Origin: Allacma fusca
Taxonomy: Eukaryota > Arthropoda > Collembola > Symphypleona > Sminthuridae
Assembly: GCA_947179485.1 (NCBI GenBank)
Contig: OX359248.1
Coordinates: 25,925,378-25,989,377 of the forward strand
Length of the DNA: 64,000 nucleotides
Reading direction: 5' to 3'
Shown in pieces: positions 23,616 through 36,408 of this stretch. The position numbers and the translations under genes were made by a program. Position 1 is the stretch's first letter, and each line of letters begins with the position of its first letter. The notes under the pieces were generated by a model. That model did no database searches. It was not told the DNA's origin and saw only the letters and a program-made list of their open reading frames with translations.

Positions 23616-26572
23616 AGTTACTTATTCAAGTTCAAAAATATTTAATGTAAATAGGACTACAGAGCCAAAGGGAAGGATTGGACTGGAAGTTCAAACCTTA
23701 CGCTCTGCTTACGGCGAATTTATTGCAATTACAACTTTTAGAATGATCGTCAGTTGCAAAAAAACTACGGGTCATGTACTTGACATGTGAAACGGTAAAT
23801 AATCATGTAAAAAACGTTTACGCTGTGCAGGGTTTCATTTCTGAGATAAAAACCCACCACCGTTACTTGTACTTTAGTACATTGCCTCCTCTTTTGTAGT
23901 AAACTAAATCCGGCTGTAAAAAAATTAATAATCATTGCTTCCATGTCTTAAGAGATTTCTAAAGAACGCTTGCGGATTCCGAAAATATTCCGAGTTTCAT
24001 ATTTGTTAAATTTTCTGATGCTCCTTAAGAAAAATAATACAAAAATTCATATTGCTATTACTGCTGAGAAGATTACTAAAGTAAATTGTCCGCTACAGGA
24101 TTCCAATTTCACAAAATTCCTTTCGATACAAAAATTGTTGTTTTAACTTTTTTTCAAATGGCTTTTTAATAGTGTTATCACCAATTAATTATCATAATTA
24201 TAATTATTATAATCATAATTATCATTATGAAGTGTCTGGTCTAATTGTAAGTAATGTGTACGGCAAGTAGGACAGGCAAATTTACTTATACATGAATACA
24301 TATGTACACACTTGTAGGCTATTGTAGAGTAATTATATGAATAGCCTTTTTTATTCGGTTCAAAAGCCATTAGAATTTTTGCGTCAATTTTTCTTGGAGG
24401 TTCAACATTCGTATCTGTAAGTACTTAACTGAACCATCCATAATTACATCTTCAGTACCTTTTAATTTACAAATGAAAAGTACTAAAAATTTTCAATATT
24501 CATCATCTCAGTACACATTTTTGTACTCTTATAGGTCTCATAAACTATGAGTCACAGTCAGTTAAAGTAGCTCTTTCCTTCCACCCTATCATTGGGGCAC
24601 ATTGAGAAAAGTGAAGGTTATAACTGAACGTGTGTATAAATAACCACACACATGCGTGAAGTACAAGTGTTGCAAGGTCGCGAGGCTGAACTTGTTTATT
24701 ATTCAATTGATGAATTGAGTGAAAGGTTATATTGTGAAGGCGTTGTTATAAGATTATTTACGTACTTTTATTCGAGGCTCGAGGCGTCCCTGCAACACAT
24801 ACATTTCCTTTGCATACTTAACCAAACTGCATATAAACAGCAACAGTCAACCATGCATCACTTTTGTTGTCAACGGAGTTGCTACTACGGAGTACGTTCA
24901 CTTAAAAGTATGCCCTTCTTCCGGTCCTACACGAAAGAGACGGTTGGCAGTGTTTCCCAGCTCTCATCTCACGTTATTTAACTCACAGTCAGCTGGTAAA
25001 AGACTGGTAGTAGCTGGCCGCTACTGGAATAATAGTAGTTTTAATTTTTAATCCACCCTGATTGATTGTAGCTGACAAAAATCCCAGATGTTTATGATAC
25101 AATAATTTAAAGAAATTCTGACAACCAGACTTAATTCACGCTTGAATGTCAGATGACAAGATATATTTTTTTAATAAAATTTTGTCAAATTAATTACCGG
25201 TATATTAACCCCACCTATAAAGGTACCATAATAATTGGTCCTCTCCTCTGGCCCACACAAACGAGTGCCTCGTAAAATATTTGATTGCCCAGTATGTAGA
25301 GAATTTAGTTCCAGACTTTCTAAAATTTAGTTAAGTGACCTGGGTCAATATTTAATGTCACAGGTTTAAAAAAACTTCAAACAAAGTCGGATTTTTGTCA
25401 GAATGTAAATTTACTAATTTTTTGATTCTCACAGAATTTTGTTGTTCAAAGAATCCTTTGGCGCTAATTTGTATAAAACTTTGTAGGCTTTCCAGGGTCT
25501 ATAATACGGGTCTCAACTTTGAGCCATGTGGAAATCACCTGGTGCAAGGTTGACAAAATTCAGCTCCAAGTGAGAAAGATGTGAACGAGAAGCAATATCT
25601 GACCTTGCCATTTTTCATAAATAATTCAGCGTTCATAAAAATATAAAAGTCTATCTTTGTAGCAAATTTCATGGGTAAGCATTTGAGTCTGATATCATCG
25701 TCCTACAACCACAATTACGGTCTCAAACCCTAAAAATGTGAGACAACGTTTGTGAATTGCTTTAAATAGTTGGAAATAAAAAAATAAATGTAGATCTTTT
25801 TGATTTTAGTAAAACTTAACGTAGATCTATTCCCTTCACAGGCGGTATTATATTTCTTCCAGGGATTGAAATAGGAGAGGGAAGCTGACCAAAATATGAA
25901 ATGGCCGAGACTACTGGAAATAAACACTGGAACACACTGACGTCTTAAGTGAACGGTAGACGGAGACGTACAAAAGCACGCGTTCATTTTAAGACTACAA
26001 ATAGAGATTGAGCGGTAAAAGCTGAAGTTTACGTTTAGTTTCGTGTGCGTGCATATTGTTGAGTCGTTGTTGTGTTGTGAATTTCATCAGTCGATTTCAT
26101 CTCTCCTGCCCATCATGTGGTGTGAGTCGGTTCATGGATCTTGAACATTTTGTGTCCTATTGATTGAAATGTTTGGCTGACGACAATTTATTTAATTGGA
26201 GAAAATATTTGAAGACACTTAAAATCCCAGTGGGTTACGTGACTTTGAAGTAAGATATTGTGTAAACTCTAATTTTTATGAGTAAAGATTAATGAGACAG
26301 CTGATTTTATAACTAGGAAAAGATATTTCGATGTGATGGTTTAAAGGACGTTTCGTGTTATGACTGGATTGTAATTCATTTCATACGCAAGTTCGAAAAT
26401 GTGTTTACAGTCTGCGCCAGTTTCAGTGTCTTGATTGAATTCTGGGGAATTGTGTTGACAGACAGTGTTAACTAAACGGAGGAGATTGATTTCCCCTTGA
26501 TGTGAGTTGTGAGGTTTGTGTTTATCTGTTCTGGTTGAAAGGTCTTTTGTTTGTGCCTATTGTAGAAGCAAA
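23616..26572. other. Intergenic region upstream of PWWP/IBD gene 2
   Basis: No supported CDS. An AT-rich run at 24180-24230 (repeats of ATTAT/ATAAT) could form a hairpin. Bases about 25785-25850 (GTAGATC...TTTTGATTTTAGTAAAAC...CTTCACAGGCGG) resemble one decayed arm of the 7190-8021 MITE family. The end of the stretch, from about 26000, is the probable promoter and 5' UTR of the downstream gene. Confidence 0.4.
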
Positions 26573-29500
26573 ATGGGATCCACAGGTGCTGAGACGGATT
26601 CTTATAAGGTGGGAGATCGTATATTTGCTAAAATCAGGGGATACCCGCACTGGCCTGCTCAGGTATGATTTGTAATAACTGTAACGTGTTCATCTGACAC
26701 TTTTTCTTGTAATGACTAACATTTTGATTGCAGTGATTGTTGTAAGTTGGGATGTATTTGAGTAGCTGAAATCGTCATGTTTTATGGAATGACTTAGGTA
26801 ACGGAACGACGGAGCGGACCGGCTGAGGAATATTGTGTGGCCTTCTACGGATCGCATGAAATGTATGAATTTTTGTGTAACTCTGGAGGAAGTAAATGGT
26901 TTATGTGGCATAGAAACCTACTAGTGTGTATTAATTTTGGGGCTGCCCTCAATGAGAAATGTTGAGGGAAGTGTGAGGAAATGAGGAATAGTGTGTAAGA
27001 TGCTATTTATTCGGATTGTGTCTGCTTGTCTCACGGATATTAATGTATCTGCGAGGCTTGCTTAACTACCTATCGCTGTACTTGATTTGCAAGAGTCAAG
27101 TGCCAATTGTAGCGGTAAGGTTCTTTAGGCGAATCCAAAATCGATTTTTCTAGTTGTGATGTGCCGACGAAATCGTCTCAAGTCATGCCATTTCGTGCGA
27201 TTGTCACAAACATTCTTGTTTAGACACTCAAATGAGTGATTTGAGCTTGTAATGTTAATTTGAATGTTGACAGTTGACAGTAAGTTTATAGGAGTATCTC
27301 ATTTGTCATTCGATCTAGTGCGTACGTGAAACCTAACATGATGTGCTTGTACAACGAAGAGAGCATTAAGAAGTATGCTGTCGGATATTCCACCAAGAAA
27401 AAATCATCCCGAAACTCGATCTTAACATTTCAAAAAGCTATGGAAGAGTGTGCTGCTAACATTAATTTTATACCAGTTGATGTAGAGGATGAAATTGAAG
27501 AAGTACTTGATTGGACGAGTGATTCGGCTGCTGCTGTGGATCCGTTGGCGGTAATCTATTTGACTTAATGATGATTTTGACAATTTTGTTTGGCTTTGTT
27601 ACGTAGTTAACAGCTAGTATTTTCATTTTGCTCTGCCGGATCAGACTAAAGAAGAGTTGAAAACTAGTGCTGAAGAAATCGACCGAATGCCTAGAAGAGG
27701 GAGACCTTCCAAAGCCGTAGCGCTTAACAATATAAATGTTCGAGCTTGTTAATATTTGATCATCATTTCTTCACAATCATTTCTTAGGACTGCATAGTTA
27801 ACTTTGTGTGCTTCTTGCCTGTTTTTGATTGGATCGTTTGACAGTAGGTACTTATTAGTGTGAATTTTATTGTAGGTTACTAATAATAATGAAAGCAGCG
27901 AGTACAGTAACGGCGATCAATTAAGTCATGATTTTGACTCTGATACTCAGCTGATTACAACTGGCAGCGACTCTGATGTGGAAATTCCTATTATTGTGAC
28001 GGTATGCGTCTAAGTTTCAATATTATTAATTTGCACAACACATTATAATGAGTTGTATGACCCTTCGCGAATTTCGCTCAAAATTTTACGTAATAATTTT
28101 TGTTGTTATTAATGCAGAACGTTGAATCACTTTCCGACAAAATTCACGCTGAAGAAATCCAGAACTCTTCACCATCTGTTGAGGAATTAGAATCAGAAGA
28201 AGTCACGCATCAACAAAACGGGCTCAACATGATCGTTAGCAGAAGTGGGCGTAAAATCAAGCCGAAAGTATATACTGATGCGGTAGTAGAATCGCCAATG
28301 ACTGATTTCTTGAAATCAACAAAAGGCTCCTCGAAGCCTTCTTCCCAGGCGAAGAGAAAAGCATCTTTTGACGAACCTGTATGTATTTTTTCGTGGTTCA
28401 GGCTTGTGAAATTGTGATGATCAAATGGATAATGTTTTTAACCTTTAAATTTATAGGTTGAGGTAAAGAAAATTGCCCTAGAGAAAGAGATACTGACGAT
28501 GCCGGTTCGAAAACCTCGAAAATCTGTGTCTATCTCCATTGATAGTGAGGTAAAGGTGTCATTGCTCAATTTATCCCAAGGTTTTGCCCAAGTATCGGCT
28601 TATTTTATGCTAAATCGTCAAGGTATTTATTTACATAGTTTTGGTCACAGGATGGGAACCTAGCTGAGCTCAGTGATGATACACCGCAGATTATCAAAGT
28701 CAAACGAGGAGCTACTAAGAAACGTTTTCTAGCCACGGCTGAAGAATCTGCTAGTATAAGCTGGAAAGAAGAGGCAATGAGACCCTTGCAGGACAAGCTG
28801 ATAAAATCATGTAAGCGTCTTGAAACCTTCCAATTGGAAGTTGAAAACATGTCACAATCCGTAATAACTACTCCTGTACGAGATAAACTCGCAGCAGCGT
28901 CTGTTGTCCCTGTCGATATTTCTACAGCACCTCTGTCACAACCCGTCATCTCGAAATCGATGGGGGCAATTGCGAGAATTGTGGCTGGAGACAGCAATAA
29001 AAAGGGAAAACTAGGTGGGTCCACTGCCAAGAAATCAGTGGGGACCTCAACTTGTGAACTGAAGGAAGCTTTTCAACCAGAAAATCTACAGGTTTCAACC
29101 ATGTGCAAAGCAGAAGACGGTGTTTCCTCAGACCCTGACAAAGATGAGATTGGGAAGGAACTTCTAGAGGAATCAGCAGTTACCTCAGTATCCACAGTGC
29201 CTGACTTAGTCTTAAGTCAGTCGGATAAAAAACACGACATTGACGATTTGCATTTGATTCAAGTTACTGAAAAAGCAAGCGTCCCAGCACATACTCAAAC
29301 TATAGTCGAGACTACGAAACGAGTAACATTTGGACGCACAGTGACAAAAGACACAAAAGAATCTAATAAACCCATCAGTTCTACTCCATTAAGTATTAGT
29401 AAACGCAAAACTCCAGTTACGCCATCGAGTATTATGAAAAAAGCAAGAATTTTATCACCGGAGAAGAAAAAGGAAGATACTTCGAAAGGGAGATCTCATC

Positions 29501-30723
29501 TGCAGCGGAGAGTGGAAGTTCCTATGCGTTACAAGGACAGTACTACGTCACCGAAAGGTATGCCTTATTCTTTAGTGTGATTTAATGGAACATTTTCCTT
29601 TCTATCATAAGAAAATCTGTGCTGTACTACTGTTACTAGTTATAATCATATTAATAATTATTGGAGTGCATCGGTATTTTGTCCTTAGATAATGCTAAAC
29701 CTGGTCTAACTTTGAAGAAGCCAGAGTCTGTTACCAATATTGATAGCCCTGTAAGTTCAAGGAATTCTAGTGATGACTGTTCAAAGGTATATGCGTATAA
29801 GCTTGTGGCATACATTTAAATCATCATTTTGGGATTTTGTGGTAAATCCTTTTTATTTCATTGCACTCGCAGGTATATGTGAACGGCTCAAATGGCGGTA
29901 TAGTAGATATTTCAACAGATCAAGATAACATGAACGGCTTAAAGTCGGAACCGGACTCAGAAGAAGACGAAAATATTGATTTAACTGAAGAAGATTTTCC
30001 CGACGACCAGACTAAACAAAGGTTCAAGTATGACCAATTGGTTATCGTTGAGTTGGATTTTAAACGGAATTAGTATCTACATGATATCAAATTCATCTCT
30101 GCTTCATGTTACATGTTGTAATATTTTTCATTCTTAGAATACAAACAAAGGCTAAGGCTGTGATGGAAACGGTCGTCACACTGATTAACTCTGCAATGGA
30201 GACGGATCAGAAGCTAGACGTAGCTCTTGAAATGCTTGTAAAACTCAGTGAAGAAGGATTTGTGGATAAAATTATGATTAAATCTTACCCAGACATAGTT
30301 CATGTAGTTCGGAAGGTAATTTCGTATTATTTCAAATATATGTATTCACCAAAAAGTTTTAATTGATTGCTAAATGTTATTTTCGGATGATTTTATTTAA
30401 AATTTGTGACGTAGATGCTTCATTTTGTTGGCAATCCAGCAGCCTTGAAGTTAACCAAGGTGCAAAAGGTATAGAAGAAGCGCAAGTTCATTATTAAAAA
30501 ACGTTTATTGTACTAGTCATATGCTGTGTAACATTAGTAATATTATGTTGTAAGTTCTGCTCAATTTTTACAGGCTGAATTTCCTCTGAAAACCGAGAAA
30601 ATACGGGAACAGGCCAGGAAAACATTAGAAGGCTTCAAAGAATTAATGACAACTAACACCAAACCCTTAGCTGTACTCATCATGGAGGAAATGAGAAGAC
30701 AGACTAGTGAGACTCCGAGTTGA
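26573..30723 (+). CDS. PWWP and integrase-binding-domain protein 2 (LEDGF/HRP2-like, 831 aa)
   Basis: Thirteen exons: 26573-26662, 26798-26862, 27319-27550, 27645-27737, 27876-28001, 28118-28378, 28457-28549, 28651-29557, 29689-29786, 29873-30021, 30138-30315, 30415-30468, 30574-30723; all in phase. The PWWP domain (DRIFAKIRGYPHWPAQVTER...EEYCVAFYGSHE) is followed by a long Ser/Lys/Glu-rich disordered linker with SRSGRKIKPKVY. A C-terminal integrase-binding-type helical bundle occupies the last 130 or so residues (LDVALEMLVKL...YPDIVHVVRKMLHF...ARKTLEGFKELM). Unlike paralogue 1 it stops soon after the bundle and lacks the acidic tail. The role is inferred to be an H3K36-methyl chromatin-tethering factor in the nucleus. 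An RGRPSK-type AT-hook-like core (RRGRPSK) is encoded in exon 4. Confidence 0.88.
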
Positions 30724-31556
30724 ACTGTAGCATCCGCAGTTATTACGTGAAAAGCAGCAGCGCCAGTTGAGTAATTATATATTTGAAGTGTATTTTTTCT
30801 ACAAACCAACTTAGTTTAATGCCTTTAGTAATTATGTTGAATGTCCTGGTTGGCAAATCTTCAGATCTCTCTCTTATTCTTCTTTCTCGTCGTTCTGATG
30901 TAGTTCAGGATTTACATTTTTTCAATTATTTTTGTTTACTAAATATTACCTTCTGGTTCCTTTTTTATTCTAAGATTATTTTTTACCGGAGCTTCGTATT
31001 ATTACATTGGAGGAAAAGATTTAAGTTCATGAGGCAGTTATTATTTTATGATAATTTGTGGATGCCTCAACTTTTTGTCAAATAAAAATAAGAATTACTA
31101 GGTCCTGTTTCCGCGGTTTTGTAATAAACACAGCCATATTAAATAATTTCGGAGTTCCAGTAGCTAATATCTGTCTACACACTGGGATGTGTGCTTTTAT
31201 AATAATGTTTCGACTACGCTGTCGGAATGCCAAATTGTCAAAGGTAATGATTAGTTGGTAAAGTAAACTGTTAAAAAATATTCTTGTTGGAGTTAGAGGT
31301 GCAATGCAGCGACTGAAATATACCTACTTTTTATAACAGTAATAATTATTACATCCAATAAAAATGACTAATTAAATAGAAATGAACTATGCAAAATACA
31401 TATGATTCACATGTGTTTGACTATTATTAGAAAAAATCAGCAAGAACAAATTGACCTTTGCTTAGTTGAAAACCAAACATACGAGCAGATAAATAATCGC
31501 GTTGCACTAGTACATTATAAACAGTCTTCTTAATTAGCGAAGAAAATTATTTAATT
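30724..31556. other. Intergenic, convergent 3' ends
   Basis: The 3' flank of PWWP/IBD gene 2 meets the 3' flank of the F-box gene. No further gene could be supported. Confidence 0.4.
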
Positions 31557-33529
31557 TTAATTGCGGAGGTCAATACAGACCAGACGAAAACGACGGCGAT
31601 GATGGCGGGTTTCAGTGAGGATCTTCTGAATACCCAAAATACTGGCAGCGTACTGATGATCCGGAAAGACCGGAGAATACAAAGCTGTGATAGATCCATT
31701 CAAACAAACTGGCTGGATATGATTAGTCTGATTAAATAATTCCTGGAAACGTTGTTGCGATAGGAAATGCTCTCGCTTTGGATCTTCTTTCATGCGGCCT
31801 ATCAGCAGCCTGCATTCGGTTGTGTTACCATCATTAACTGTAGAAAATAGTGTAGAAATTTGGGGTTGTTATTGGAAAGCACATAATGTATAGAACAAAA
31901 TTCGAGCGATAGGGAATAGGGACAAGAGTCGATATTTTTACATTCTAACTCCTGACGTTTTTGTAGCAGTTGTTTTATAAGCTATCTTGTACTTGGTATT
32001 AAACTTACCCTTGCAGTGTACAACCAAACCGTTATTCCATACAGAAAGTTGCAGAACTTGGCTACATTCCCCCTTAATGTTAAATGCTGAGTTGATAAGA
32101 GAGTTGATAGGGACTGCATGGAGATTCAAAGCTGTTTCATTTGCATCTACGATAGTCCAGCTCATGTCTAATATTTTGCAGTAATGAATTATGCTATTAG
32201 CAGGCAGTACACCTAACATTTTATAATATTTATAGACCAAAAAAACTGAATGACCTTTTACTTTTTACTCACCACTAGGAGATGAGAGTAATTTAATGAA
32301 AATGAGGTCATTGCATCGGAACATCATGGTAAGACGCATTGTTTTCACAGTTTCAGCTGTTCCACATTTATTATCTGATAAAACTAAGGCATCAGAATCC
32401 TCATGCCAAACTCCAAGATATCCAGTTGTAAACAGCACGAAAACCTATTCAAAAAGTGTTTACAACATTAATTCATAAGTAAAAATGCTGAAGAAAGTTA
32501 TAGTTTTAATCTAACTGCAGAAACGATTTGAAATAAGAGTAGGTGTAGGTACTTTGTTATCACATAGGGTCAGCGCACAACTCCATATGGGTAAAAAAAT
32601 CCTTCGGATCCTTTCCACTGTAACACTTCTCTGCTCATGATCTACTTTCAAAACTTGAAATAAAGTGAGGACCCTTGGAGTTTCCTGAACCACCACTCTG
32701 TCATTGTACACACTATCAAAAATAATGTAAGTCAGCACAAGCACACATATACGTAATTACGTGTAAATATTTGTTTACGGAAATGATACTCTTACTCTTA
32801 TTTGTATAAACAAAGAGACATCAGTGTTCTCGGTAATTATGGTGGCTACATTTACCTGACAGCAGCATGAGTATTGTTATCAACTTTGATGGCAGGTGCC
32901 TCAGTCAGATATGGTTCTACTTCAGTATCTCCAAAGAGCATGAAGGGATCCAGCTCATGGTAGTAATACATTTGTTCAGGTAGTTGAACGAGAATCAGCT
33001 TGTAGCATGGCATAAAATGAATCACTCTGGTGATACAAACATCAATATCTTCACAATCGCAAGCTCGCTTCTTCAAAATTCGCCTTATGAAAACATCAGG
33101 CTCTCTACAAGAAAAATGCAAAGCCAATTTAGAGAACCTTATTCTAATAACCTACAAACCTTCTACCTGCAAAATACCATACTACTGTCAAAACTCACGA
33201 GTAAGTACAAGTTCATACATTTTAGTGCAGCGCATTTCCAGCTTAGGGGAAATAAATGTACGCTCGAATTCCTTTAGTCTGACCAGATCTACCGTGTTGG
33301 GCTTGGGTGGAACCCTTAAGTTGATTTCCTTCCAAGCTGCATCAGAAATGATGGTTCGTATTTTATCCAACCTCTTATGTATGACTGTCTCTGAGATCTC
33401 CTTCCATCTACTACACACTCGGCAACATGTCTTTTCCAAAACTTCTGTATCCAACTTGCTCAAAATTTTCATCACAATTTCATTAGGGAAAACCGAAAAG
33501 TCCGAAACTTCCACTTCGTACTGCTCCAT
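31557..33529 (-). CDS. F-box protein (449 aa in the favoured 6-exon model)
   Basis: Exons: 33529-33199, 33102-32856, 32712-32553, 32444-32273, 32167-32009, 31837-31557; all phases fit. Residues about 10-50 are an F-box (VFPNEIVMKILSKLDTEVLE...CRVCSRWKEIS), which recruits Skp1 in SCF ubiquitin ligases. The remainder is a Cys- and beta-rich substrate-side region of unknown fold. Two points are soft. Exon 2 uses a tandem AGAG acceptor. The third intron (32552-32445) uses a weak GTACCT donor; if it is retained, translation ends at 32511 as a 259-aa F-box protein, and exons 32444-31557 become a separate secreted-looking gene with no visible start. I favour one gene because the phases match and no alternative first exon was found. 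Confidence 0.62.
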
Positions 33530-34285
33530 TATAGCAAATTGTCGACTGCACTTTACACAAATCTGCCCGAGGTCGTGTACTAAGTAAGCAGCAAACATTA
33601 AATTATTAGTCTTTTAGTCAATGTACGATGAACACACACATTTTCCGTCTACATCACTTATATTATACAAACCATGTATGCTCATTAAATTATAATAGTA
33701 TAATCTCAGATCACACGTTACTTGAAATGTTGAAATCAGCTGATCTGGACTGTAGTTAAAGTTAACGATAAAGTAAAAAATATTGCTGACAGATGTTGGA
33801 TGCGGTGATGATGCAGTCGGAAATGATTCCTGCAAAAGCCAATAGTTAATAGTAACTACTTTTAATAATATAATACTTTCGTAATATTTTAATTTGGTGT
33901 AAACCTCATGTACTTTACCTGCGAACAACCTTGTCGTCTTGCTAATTAATTACACAGGTAATTACATCTTCACACAATGTTCAAATTTAATTTCACTACA
34001 AATGATAATGTTCCCGTTGTGTATTTCGGAACTACCGTCTGTGTAAGGGATTGCATTATACACTGCGAGCGAAAGTGATTCCAAAATTTAAAAAACACTT
34101 GATTAAAAATCTCTTTTAATTAATGTACTTACTAAGTCAATTTTTAATGACATTTTAATTCCGCTTTAAGTGTACTTATATGTACATGTATTTGATTTCT
34201 CCCTGTATATATGTGTAACTTCAAAGTTCGGTGATGATTTATTTTTGGCTCATTAAAGTATCTCCTCCTCCTAAATCCAGAAGCC
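33530..34285. other. Upstream region of the F-box gene, weak exon-like ORF
   Basis: On the minus strand a reading frame from about 33833 to 33617 follows a good acceptor (TTTTGCAG). It encodes a tyrosine-rich segment of about 70 residues with a stop. I found no convincing first exon, so it is not called as a gene. Confidence 0.35.
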
Positions 34286-35726
34286 TCCAAGTTTGGGTCT
34301 CACTAAAACACTGAACTACTGAACCACTGAACTACTGAACTTTACCCTAAAACACTGAACTACTGAACCCCCTAACTATTGAACCGCTGAACCCCAACTA
34401 CTGAATTGCTGAACCCCAACTACTGAATTGCTGAACCCCAACTACTGAACTGCTGAACCCCCAAATACTGAACTGCTGAACCCCCAACTACTGAACTACT
34501 GAACCCCAACTACTGATATACTGAACCCCCTACCTACTGAACTGCTGGACCCCAACTACTGAACCCCAACTACTGAACTACTGAACTCCAACTACTGAAC
34601 TGCTGAACCCCAAATATTGAACTACTGAACCACAACTACTGAACCAAAACTACTGAACTGCTGAACCCCAACTACTGAACCCCAACTACTGAACCCCAAC
34701 TACTGAACCCCAACTACTGATCTCCTCCAAAACTACTGAACTGTTGAACCCCAACTACTGATCTCCTCCAAAACACTGACCAGAACTGACCTGCTGACTG
34801 TTGATCTCTTCCAAAACACTTTCTGGTACTGACTGATGACTGCTTAATTTATTAGAATAAATTATATAAAATATTAAATTAATTAAAATAACAACGAACA
34901 TTTACGTACCTAATTTCAGTTTACGTAACATAATTAACAAAATTTACAGCCATAGTATCTTGTGCATAGCATGTACATTATTTTAGGATACAGACGGCTA
35001 GGTCAGTAATAAATTATACTGTATTTCACGTTTGGTAATTCAAAGCGCACACCTTAACAATGGCAGCATGAAGCAATGTATTTTTACTAGAAAAATGAGA
35101 GCTGTTTAGTACAAATCGTTAAATGCTAGAAATTGGTTTGCTAGAACAAATTCACAATTGAGCGGGACACGGGGGACACGCTATACAATTCCCCCCACTT
35201 TTCAGGAATCACAACTTTTCCCTAACTTTTGCTAATTGTAATCAATTGTATTTACAAAATTTGAATCAACCTATTTCTTCTCAACAAATATGCTTACCCA
35301 GTGTTGAAAAATAACTTCCTCATCGTAACACACCCAAGTAGGAGTACGTATTACTTGCATACTTGTGGAGATCGTTCATATACAGTGCTTGGCTATATAC
35401 TTGTACTATATATTTTATGAGACCTCCAATTTACAAAATCACGTCTAGGGAGTTCAGCAGTCACCATGTCAGTTCTGGCCAGTGTTTTGGGGGAGGTCAG
35501 CAATCAGTGATTCAGTAGTTATGGGGTTCAGCAGTTCAGTATTTGGGGTTCAGCAGTTCAGTAGTTAGGGGGTTCAGTAGTTCAGTGTTTTAGGATAAAG
35601 TTCAGTAGTTCAGCGGTTCAGTGTTTTAGGATAAAGTTCAGTAGTTCAGCGGTTCAGTGTTTTAGGGTAAAGTTCAGTAGTTCAGCGGTTCAGTAGTTCA
35701 GTGTTTTAGTGAGACCCTCCAAGTTT
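34286..35726. mobile_element. Foldback (FB-like) element with 9-bp target duplication
   Basis: The element occupies 34295-35717. It starts GGGTCTCACTAAAACACTGA and ends with the reverse complement, and is flanked by perfect 9-bp direct repeats TCCAAGTTT (34286-34294 and 35718-35726). The left arm (to about 34840) and right arm (from about 35455) are inverted arrays of a degenerate 14-17 bp unit around CTACTGAACCCCAA, so the arms differ in copy number (about 540 versus 260 bp). The roughly 600 bp centre is AT-rich and noncoding. A 9-bp duplication and arms made of tandem repeats recall Drosophila FB elements; Mutator-like elements also make 9-bp duplications. There is no transposase. Confidence 0.92.
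34295..34800. repeat. Minisatellite arm of the foldback element (left)
   Basis: Tandem degenerate units around ACTACTGAACCCCA and ACTGCTGAACCCC. The same units appear reverse-complemented (GGGGTTCAGCAGTTCAGTAG) at 35455-35717. Confidence 0.9.
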
Positions 35727-36408
35727 GAATTTGTAAACGCGGGAAAGCTTGAATTCTGTTCATTAGCGCTTCTCCGACTCGTCTTGTGTGAGTTTTCGTA
35801 TACGTACTGAGCTGATGGTCGTTTGTGAATTTCTTTGAGGTGAGATTAAGGACTTGAAGAGTGAAGGGAAGCGTGAAGGTTTTAAAAAACACAGTTGTAG
35901 TTTGTCTTGGAGATCTTGTGTCTCTGAAATTAAAAGTAAGAATTTTAATTAGCTTCAATTTATTATCTGATAATATATTATCCTGTATGGTATCAGTTAA
36001 ACAGGCATAATACTATTCGTCTGCACCTGTTGGTTATTGTTTGTGAGATCGTGATTTGGGATTGCTGATTTTAATTAAATTATATATACGAAGAGTTGTT
36101 TCCTGAAGTTTGTAAAAAACAACTTTGATCGTTCAGGAGGTGTGTTAGAACGTAAAAGTTGGAGAAAGCTTGTTGTAAGTCACTTTTAACAAATTCATAG
36201 TATTGGAGCATTAAATAATATGAATTGGAAGCAGCAATGTGGTTTATGTACCAATAAGAATATTGACGTTAAGCAATACTTATGTGTTTGTGTGTATTTG
36301 TCGGTGTAGGTGGCAAAAATTGCAGTGTGGTATTAAGCATCGTGGAGCTTCTTATTACTGAAGGTTATTAACCTATACAAGGAAAGGTTGAAGTGAGACT
36401 CGGGAAAA

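Noticed and set aside
24652-24981. 109-aa plus-strand ORF between BTB gene B and PWWP/IBD gene 2
   Set aside because: Composition is unlike the neighbouring genes, with no motif or splice support.
33614-33928. Tyrosine-rich minus-strand ORF upstream of the F-box gene
   Set aside because: There is a good acceptor but no in-phase first exon or start; kept only as a note.
34295-35717. CRISPR-like array from the regularly spaced short repeats
   Set aside because: The units are degenerate, contiguous without unique spacers, inverted between the two arms, and the genome is eukaryotic.
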